A stretch of 5,062 nucleotides of DNA, from positions 1 through 5,062 of the forward strand of contig JACMQR010000170.1 in NCBI GenBank assembly GCA_014376885.1, given 5' to 3'. The notes beneath the pieces are model-generated. The model was given only the letters and a program-made list of their open reading frames with translations. It was not told the origin of the DNA and made no database searches. The translations under genes were made by a program, and so were the position numbers. This stretch comes from Polaromonas sp. GTDB taxonomy: Bacteria > Pseudomonadota > Gammaproteobacteria > Burkholderiales > Burkholderiaceae_C. How positions within the stretch are numbered: the stretch's first letter is position 1; each line of letters starts with the position of its first letter. This document shows, piece by piece, positions 1 to 5,062 of this stretch.

Positions 1-623
1 CTTTCCTTGGCCATCAGCACGGCTTTTTCGGCGGTGCCACCGATGCCGATGCCGAGCATGCCGGGCGGGCACCAGCCGGCGTCCATCGTCGGCACGGTCT
101 TCAAGACCCAATCGACCACCGAGTCGCCGTGGTTGAGCATGGCCATCTTGCTTTGGTTCTCGCTCCCACCGCCTTTGGCTGCGACGGTGACTTCCAGCGC
201 GCCGCCGGGAACGATCTCGGTGAAGATGACGGCTGGCGTGTTGTCCTTGGTGTTCTTGCGGTCGAATTGCGGATCGGCCACGACGGACGCGCGCAGCGTG
301 TTGTCCGGGTGGTTGTAGCCTTGCCGCACGCCCTCGTTGATGGCGTCGTCAATGCTGCCGGTAAAGCCCTCCCAGCGCACATCCATGCCGACTTTCAAAA
401 ACACGTTGACGATGCCGGTGTCCTGGCAGATCGGGCGGTGGCCGGTGGCGCTCATCTTGCTGTTGGTCAAAATTTGTGCAATCGCGTCCTTGGCCGCCGG
501 GCTCTGCTCACGCTCATAGGCGCGCGCCAGGTGGGCGATGTAGTCGGCCGGGTGGTAGTAGCTGATGAACTGCAGGGCGGCGGCAACGGATTCGATGAGG
601 TCGGCTTGTTTGATCGTGGTCAT
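1..623 (-). CDS. fumA: Fumarate hydratase class I, iron-sulfur type (partial, N-terminal part)
   Basis: Reversible hydration of fumarate to L-malate in the TCA cycle, in the cytoplasm, by the oxygen-sensitive [4Fe-4S] fumarase family. The frame is open from ATG at 623 to the window edge (207 codons; full-length family members are about 500-550 residues), so the C-terminal part lies outside. Visible family marks are ICQDTG at residues 65-70 (Cys66, first cluster ligand), GGGSENQSKMAML at 151-163, and GWCPPGMLGIGIGGTAEKA at 183-201 (Cys185, second ligand). The 119-residue spacing of the two cysteines equals that recalled for E. coli FumA (105 and 224). The third ligand would lie beyond the window. 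The ATG fits the usual family start; the Shine-Dalgarno is weak (AGAGAA). The gene lies 79 bp downstream of the alpha/beta hydrolase gene on the same strand. Some relatives are annotated as tartrate dehydratase, but the sequence favours fumarase. Confidence 0.93.
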   Translation of the reverse strand, partial: MTTIKQADLIESVAAALQFISYYHPADYIAHLARAYEREQSPAAKDAIAQILTNSKMSATGHRPICQDTGIVNVFLKVGMDVRWEGFTGSIDDAINEGVRQGYNHPDNTLRASVVADPQFDRKNTKDNTPAVIFTEIVPGGALEVTVAAKGGGSENQSKMAMLNHGDSVVDWVLKTVPTMDAGWCPPGMLGIGIGGTAEKAVLMAKE

Positions 624-653
624 TGCAGGTTCTCTGGTTTTAAGATTCCCGCG

Positions 654-659
654 ATTATC
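654..659 (-). promoter_or_regulatory. Possible -10 element for fumA
   Basis: On the minus strand GATAAT lies 31-36 bp upstream of the fumA ATG and would give a leader of about 24 nt. No convincing -35 hexamer sits 16-18 bp upstream, so this is a weak candidate. The alternative is read-through from the upstream hydrolase gene. Confidence 0.25.
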
Positions 660-673
660 CCCCGCTCAAACCG

Positions 674-695
674 CAGGCCAGGTGTCGCTGGCCTG
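674..695 (-). terminator. Perfect 8-bp inverted repeat between hydrolase gene and fumA
   Basis: CAGGCCAG and CTGGCCTG form a perfect 8-bp GC-rich stem with a 6-nt loop (CGACAC on the minus strand), starting 8 bp after the hydrolase stop codon. The position suits a terminator or mRNA-end stabiliser that separates the hydrolase transcript from fumA. However, no T-run follows on the minus strand, so it is not a classical intrinsic terminator. It could also be a regulator site or a leader structure of fumA. Confidence 0.4.
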
Positions 696-702
696 GATTG
701 CT

Positions 703-1383
703 TTAGTAGGCGTTGTGTAGAAAACTGGCGAAAAGCGCTGCCGATTCCACCGGTTTTTCCAATGCGGGAAGATGGCCACAGTCGGTCAGTTGGTGAAATT
801 GGGCATGGGGCAGGGCCTCTGCCAGCTTGCGCCCGACAGCGGTCGGCACCAAGGCGTCTTCTGCACCCCACAGGACGAGCACAGGCATCTGCAATTCTCC
901 CAAGCGGGCAGTAATGTCCGCCCGTGCGCCCAATGCCCGCGCCTGCGCGGCACCCGCAGTGCCGCCAACGGCTTGCGCCATCTCGCGAAAGACCGCAGCG
1001 CAATCTGCGGCTTCCCTGTGCACGACCAGACCGGCGAGCATGTCAAAGACGGCATCGGGGGTCGCTTCGAGACCTCCGGCCAGATCAGGGCCGCCGGTTC
1101 GCGGCGCTGCAGGGTCGCAGCCCATCAGCCAGAGCGCTGTGACCCGTTTTGGGGCTGCCAGCGCAATTTCCATGGCCAGGTTGCCACCATAGGATGTCCC
1201 GACCAGCGCAAACGTCGCAGGCGCCCTGGCCAGGATGTCGGCCACGCTGTCCGCCAGAGACGGCTTGGGCGACATCATGACCTGTGCGTCGATTTGTGGG
1301 CCTAGCGCAGCGATCACGCCGCTGTACAGGCGCTCGTCGCACAGCAGTGCAGGAATGAACACGGTCGGGATGGAAGGCAGCAT
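703..1383 (-). CDS. Alpha/beta hydrolase
   Basis: Predicted 226-residue cytoplasmic serine hydrolase of the alpha/beta fold; substrate not determinable. Residues from the ATG at 1383: an N-terminal strand TVFIPALLCDERLY (7-20), probable oxyanion-hole region; nucleophile elbow GTSYGG with Ser64; strand VLVLWGAEDALVP with Asp176 as likely acid; and DCGHLPALEKP with catalytic His204. The length is short for the family (250-280 usual), with a small cap region at about 95-155. An in-frame TTG at 1431 would add 16 residues and overlaps the preceding tetR stop as TTGA. The ATG was preferred because family homology appears to begin there and an AGAAAG stretch lies about 5 bp upstream. No signal peptide or membrane segment is seen. 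It follows tetR by 44 bp on the same strand, so the two are probably cotranscribed. It may be an esterase or enol-lactonase acting with the lactonase encoded across the divergent promoter; this is inferred from context only. Confidence 0.85.
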   Translation of the reverse strand: MLPSIPTVFIPALLCDERLYSGVIAALGPQIDAQVMMSPKPSLADSVADILARAPATFALVGTSYGGNLAMEIALAAPKRVTALWLMGCDPAAPRTGGPDLAGGLEATPDAVFDMLAGLVVHREAADCAAVFREMAQAVGGTAGAAQARALGARADITARLGELQMPVLVLWGAEDALVPTAVGRKLAEALPHAQFHQLTDCGHLPALEKPVESAALFASFLHNAY

Positions 1384-1427
1384 GGCATCTTTCTGGGTCA
1401 AGGGTTTAAACACACGAAAACTCAATT

Positions 1428-1975
1428 TCAATCCGCTTCAAGATGGGATTCCAGGGCCTGCGCTAGCGCCGCGCTGGCACGCTCCTCGGCAAGCGGGGAC
1501 GCAAAACCGGCACGTACCAATGAATCCGCGACCAGCGCGGCAACCCGGGAAATACGGCCCTGGCTGCAGGCGGCGAGTTCTGCATCGTGCGGAGCCAGCT
1601 CCGTCACCGAATTGACGAAAAAGCAGCCGCGGGTCCCGCCGTCCGCGTCGGCAATGGTCGCGAGAATGACCCGCGCCGCAGAAATCGGATCCTGCGCCGC
1701 GCTGGCAATGGGGTTGAAATGGGCAGGACATTCATCGCCACAGGCCTGGACAGCCGCCATGAAGACCCCTTGCTTGGAGTCGAAACAGGCGTAACAACTC
1801 GACCGGCTGAGCTGCATCGCATCGCGCCGGTCAGGTCGTCCAGCGAGGTAGCCCCGAATCCCTGGCGCCAAAACACTTCAAGAGCACTCTGGAGGGCAGC
1901 TTCGTGCATGAATTGGCGCGGTCGGCCGGCAGCGGCTGCTGATTTTTGCACATGAGAAAAGTCAGTCGTGGGCAT
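1428..1975 (-). pseudogene. TetR/AcrR-family transcriptional repressor, frameshifted
   Basis: A TetR-type repressor split over two frames. The first frame starts at ATG 1975 and gives GRPRQF then the helix run EAALQSALEVFWRQGFGATSL and DDLTGAM (to residue 52), after which it loses homology and stops at 1604. The second frame continues with QLSRSSCYACFDSKQGVF (53-70) and a normal effector domain including GCFFVNSVTELAPHDAELAA, stopping at 1428. Between them GCGATGCGATGCAG contains a tandem copy of CGATG; removing one copy joins both halves into 180 residues. The break falls between the two helices of the helix-turn-helix (about 43-52 and 55-63). The intact protein would be expected to repress both itself and the divergent GST gene. 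The joined protein is slightly short for the family (185-200), so the C-terminus may also be altered. A separate ORF from ATG 1871 or 1817 could make a headless effector domain. A sequencing error is possible but less natural for a 5-bp duplication. Confidence 0.85.
1815..1824 (-). repeat. 5-bp tandem duplication causing the tetR frameshift
   Basis: On the plus strand CATCG occurs twice in direct succession (1815-1819 and 1820-1824); on the coding strand this reads CGATGCGATG. One copy is surplus: deleting five bases restores an uninterrupted TetR reading frame. Both copies contain an ATG, in different frames (1822 and 1817), so the second could serve for internal restart in the effector-domain frame. 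Confidence 0.85.
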
Positions 1976-1982
1976 CGTCCCG

Positions 1983-1988
1983 TATATT
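1983..1988 (+). promoter_or_regulatory. Candidate -10 element of the GST/MPH-like operon
   Basis: TATATT (five of six to TATAAT) would place the start of transcription at about 1995, inside the palindrome, leaving a leader of about 60 nt. The -35 region at about 1960-1965 is poor, lying within the first codons of tetR. Repressor bound at 1990-2005 would cover the start site. Confidence 0.4.
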
Positions 1989-1989
1989 G

Positions 1990-2005
1990 TGGACCACCCG
2001 GTCCA
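1990..2005. promoter_or_regulatory. Probable TetR operator palindrome
   Basis: TGGACC-ACCC-GGTCCA is a perfect inverted repeat with 6-bp arms and a 4-bp spacer, 16 bp in all. It sits directly downstream of the candidate -10 and 15 bp from the tetR start codon. Size, symmetry and position match operators of TetR-family proteins, several of which have GACC/GGTC half-sites. Assignment to this regulator is inferred from location. Confidence 0.6.
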
Positions 2006-2055
2006 GAAAAAAGCGAATTTCCGATCAACCCTGTGCAAGCCCCTGAAAGGCCACC

Positions 2056-2730
2056 ATGAACAGTCCGCAACCTTCGCCGCAGTTCGAACTATTTGCCTTC
2101 TGGCGCACCTCGGCCACCTACCGCGTACGGGTGGCATTGAACCTCAAGGGGCTGACAGCCCACGAACGCATCGTCAACCTGGACGCTGGCGAGCAGCGCA
2201 GCGAGGAGTTCCTGAAAATCAATCCGCTGGGCGCGATTCCGGCACTCGTACAGCCCGGTCATCCGCCGTTGACCCAGTCACTGGCGATTCTGGAGTTCCT
2301 CGATGAATTCCAGCCCGACCCGCCCCTGTTGCCCACGGACCTGCACGGCCGGGCGCGCGTGCGGTCCATTGCGGCCATGCTTGCTGCCGACACCCATCCG
2401 CTGATCACCCCCCGCGTGAAGAAATACCTGGCATCGTCGGCTGCCAGTTTTGACGATGCCGCCTGGCGCGCCTGGCAAATCCAATGGTTCGGTACCGGCC
2501 TGACCGCCGTCGAGCAGCGTCTGGCCGCCGACACTCACACCGGCGCCTTTTGCCACGGCAACACCCCCACCCTGGCCGATGTCGTACTGGCCAGCATTGT
2601 GGTGATGACCCGCCTGTTCAAGATCACGGTGCCCGGCACCCCGGTCATTGACCGCATCATGCAGTCGTGCGATGCGCATGCGGCCTTCGCCCGTGCAGAG
2701 CCTGTCCGCCAGCAGGGCGCGCCGGCCTGA
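2056..2730 (+). CDS. Glutathione S-transferase, zeta / maleylacetoacetate isomerase-like
   Basis: A 224-residue cytoplasmic GST. The thioredoxin-like domain spans about 9-93: RTSATYRVRVALNLKG (17-32) holds the likely glutathione-activating Ser19; INPLGAIPAL (55-64) contains the cis-proline (Pro62); TQSLAILEFLDE (73-84) binds the glutathione gamma-glutamyl group. The helical domain (about 96-215) has HPLITPRVKKYL, typical of maleylacetoacetate isomerases, and FCHGNTPTLADVVL with the N-capping box. The family isomerises maleylacetoacetate or maleylpyruvate to the fumaryl form, or conjugates electrophiles. The SSCS-type active site of true maleylacetoacetate isomerases is TSAT here, lacking the cysteine, and the stretch after TLAD (VVLASIVVM) differs from the usual CCLVPQ pattern, so substrate is open. 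The start is supported by AAAGG 6 bp upstream. It is the first gene of a probable operon with the MPH-like gene 53 bp downstream. No tyrosine or gentisate pathway partner is visible here. Confidence 0.87.
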   Translation: MNSPQPSPQFELFAFWRTSATYRVRVALNLKGLTAHERIVNLDAGEQRSEEFLKINPLGAIPALVQPGHPPLTQSLAILEFLDEFQPDPPLLPTDLHGRARVRSIAAMLAADTHPLITPRVKKYLASSAASFDDAAWRAWQIQWFGTGLTAVEQRLAADTHTGAFCHGNTPTLADVVLASIVVMTRLFKITVPGTPVIDRIMQSCDAHAAFARAEPVRQQGAPA

Positions 2731-2783
2731 GCCAGACCGCACACGGTTCACCTTTCCCTTTTTTCTCAACAGGCCGATATCGC

Positions 2784-3767
2784 ATGAAAACCTATACAAA
2801 TAAACCGTTCCGCCGGGTCTTGGTGGCGGCCCTGACCAGCAGCGCCCTGCTGGGGCTGGCGCCGCTGCAAATCGCGTACGCCGCAGCCCCTTTCGTTAAA
2901 ACGTCAGCGCCGGGTTATTACCGCATGATGCTGGGCGACTTTGAAATCACCGCCCTGTCTGACGGCACGGTCGAGCTGCCGATGGACAAACTGCTGACCA
3001 ACACCACCCCGGCCAAGGTCAACAAGGCGCTGGCCCGGTCGTTCCTGAAAGCTCCGCTGGAAACATCGGTCAATACCTATCTCGTCAACACCGGCAGCAA
3101 ACTGGTCCTGATCGACACCGGCGCAGCCAAACTGTTTGGCCCGACCCTGGGCAACCTGCTGGCCAACCTCAAGTTGGCCGGCTACCAGCCCGAACAGGTC
3201 GATGAGATTTACATCACCCACCTGCATCCCGACCATGTCGGTGGCCTGATGGACGGGGACAAGATGGCATTTCCCAACGCCGTGGTGCGGGCTGACAAGC
3301 ATGAGGCCGATTTTTGGCTGAATCCGGCCAATCTGGACAAGGCGGCGCCGGAAGCCAAAGGTTTCTTCCAGGGCGCGATGGCCTCCTTGAATCCCTATGT
3401 CAAGGCCAGCCGCTTTTCGACGTTTCAAGGCAGCACCCCTTTGGTGCCTGGTATCAAGGCTGTTGCAACACACGGTCATACCGCAGGCCACAGCGCCTAC
3501 ATGGTCGAGAGCCAGGGACAAAAGCTCCTGTTGTGGGGCGATGTGGTTCATGCAGCGGCAGTGCAGTTTGACGATCCGGCGGTCACCATAGAGTTTGACG
3601 GCGATGCCAAGTCAGCGGCGGTCCAGCGCAAGAAGGTCTTTGCCGATGCGGCCAAAAATGGCTATCTGGTGGGTGGCGCCCATATCGCTTTTCCAGGCAT
3701 GGGCCATGTGCGTGCGAATGGAAAGGGCTATGCCTGGGTGCCAGTGAACTACGCTGTGGTTCGCTGA
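2784..3767 (+). CDS. Exported MBL-fold hydrolase, methyl parathion hydrolase / dihydrocoumarin lactonase-like
   Basis: A 327-residue metallo-beta-lactamase-fold enzyme with a signal peptide: FRRVLV followed by a hydrophobic stretch and AYA at 31-33 as probable cleavage site, so it acts in the periplasm. The RR pair is only a partial Tat motif; Sec is equally possible. Binuclear metal ligands are all present: THLHPDH gives His146, His148, Asp150, His151; GHTAGH gives His232; WGD gives Asp253; GGAH gives His300. These align with MPH ligands 147, 149, 151, 152, 234, 255, 302 with a consistent offset. From memory, long stretches are near identical to Pseudomonas/Ochrobactrum MPH, e.g. TSAPGYYRM, LGDFEITALSDGTV, QPEQVDEIYITH, GAMASLNPYVKA. 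Five specificity positions carry the presumed ancestral lactonase states (Leu70, no Ser insertion near 191, His256, Ile269, Phe271). Lactone or aryl-ester hydrolysis is therefore likelier than strong organophosphate hydrolysis. ATG 2784 was chosen because the signal peptide begins there; the ribosome binding site is weak. Confidence 0.93.
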   Translation: MKTYTNKPFRRVLVAALTSSALLGLAPLQIAYAAAPFVKTSAPGYYRMMLGDFEITALSDGTVELPMDKLLTNTTPAKVNKALARSFLKAPLETSVNTYLVNTGSKLVLIDTGAAKLFGPTLGNLLANLKLAGYQPEQVDEIYITHLHPDHVGGLMDGDKMAFPNAVVRADKHEADFWLNPANLDKAAPEAKGFFQGAMASLNPYVKASRFSTFQGSTPLVPGIKAVATHGHTAGHSAYMVESQGQKLLLWGDVVHAAAVQFDDPAVTIEFDGDAKSAAVQRKKVFADAAKNGYLVGGAHIAFPGMGHVRANGKGYAWVPVNYAVVR

Positions 3768-3777
3768 CCAGAAAACC

Positions 3778-3840
3778 CCGCCAGGCGGTAGAGATAAAGG
3801 ACTGCGCTGCGGCCTTTTTCCTGGTGGGACCAGGCCTTTT
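3778..3840 (+). terminator. Probable intrinsic terminator after the MPH-like gene
   Basis: Three small inverted repeats follow the stop codon: CCGCC-A-GGCGG (3778-3788), AAAGG...CCTTTTT (3796-3819), and CCTGGT-GGG-ACCAGG (3820-3834) followed by CCTTTT (3835-3840). The last is a perfect 6-bp stem with a tight loop and a short T-run; the second also ends in five T. Together they plausibly end the GST/MPH-like transcript and insulate fumC. The T-runs are short, so efficiency is uncertain. Confidence 0.5.
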
Positions 3841-3908
3841 GCAGATGGCAGGGGGCAGTTTTGGGCAGATACTGGCTGTTTCACCATTCGACAATCGCAG
3901 GCACCGCC
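3841..3908 (+). promoter_or_regulatory. fumC upstream leader, no clear promoter
   Basis: The 68 bp between the presumed terminator and the fumC start should hold the fumC promoter if transcription of the upstream operon ends. GATACT at 3868-3873 is a weak -10 candidate without a good -35. GCAGG at 3897-3901 is the ribosome binding site, 7 bp before the ATG. Confidence 0.3.

Positions 3909-5062
<1,154 letters not shown>

Larger units (their letters stand above)
1976..2055. promoter_or_regulatory. Divergent intergenic control region, tetR / GST operon
   Basis: The 80-bp gap between the start codons of tetR (leftward) and the GST gene (rightward) must hold both promoters. It contains the only AT-rich patch here (TATATT, 1983-1988), the palindrome at 1990-2005, an A-run at 2007-2012, and the GST ribosome binding site AAAGG about 6 bp before ATG 2056. 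A leftward -10 would have to lie very close to the tetR start, so tetR may have a very short leader or start further inside. This is the standard layout of a TetR repressor autoregulating itself and a divergent target operon. Confidence 0.6.

Noticed and set aside
129..914. 261-codon plus-strand open frame across fumA and the hydrolase gene
   Set aside because: It lies antisense to two well-supported genes, spans their gap, and its translation shows no family motif. GC-rich coding DNA commonly gives such shadow frames.
1387..1410. TTGACC on the minus strand upstream of the hydrolase as a -35 box
   Set aside because: No -10-like hexamer at 16-18 bp spacing, so an internal promoter is not supported.
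2904..3551. 215-codon minus-strand open frame inside the MPH-like gene
   Set aside because: Antisense shadow of a gene with complete catalytic motifs; no recognisable domain.
2784..3767. True organophosphate (methyl parathion) hydrolase or a beta-lactamase
   Set aside because: The five positions linked to organophosphate activity hold the presumed ancestral residues, and the ligand set with Asp253 and His300 is of the MPH/lactonase type, not that of class B beta-lactamases.

Overview
The window looks like chromosomal DNA of a betaproteobacterium, most likely Burkholderiales (Comamonadaceae type such as Polaromonas, Rhodoferax or Variovorax). That guess rests on the GC-rich, G/C-ending codon use, the FumC sequence and the co-occurrence of class I and class II fumarases. 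It is an inference, not a proof. No RNA gene, insertion sequence, CRISPR array or tRNA was seen.

Layout: (1) 1-623, minus: N-terminal 207 residues of an iron-sulfur class I fumarase, cut by the window edge. (2) 703-1383, minus: a small alpha/beta hydrolase. (3) 1428-1975, minus: a TetR-family repressor gene broken by a 5-bp tandem duplication inside its DNA-binding domain. (4) 1976-2055: divergent control region with a perfect 6-4-6 palindrome, the probable operator. (5) 2056-2730, plus: a zeta-type (maleylacetoacetate isomerase-like) glutathione S-transferase. (6) 2784-3767, plus: an exported metallo-beta-lactamase-fold hydrolase closely resembling methyl parathion hydrolase (MPH). (7) 3768-3908: probable terminator and leader. 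(8) 3909-5062, plus: class II fumarase FumC, cut by the window edge.

The four middle genes read as one divergent detoxification or catabolic cassette: repressor plus cytoplasmic hydrolase on one side, GST plus periplasmic lactonase/arylesterase on the other, sharing one operator, set between two non-homologous fumarases. The two most notable points are these. First, the MPH-like enzyme carries, at all five positions reported to have converted an ancestral dihydrocoumarin-type lactonase into MPH, what I recall as the ancestral state. It is therefore probably an unevolved lactonase relative of a pesticide-degrading enzyme. Second, the repressor is frameshifted exactly between the two helices of its helix-turn-helix, so the cassette may be permanently derepressed in this strain.
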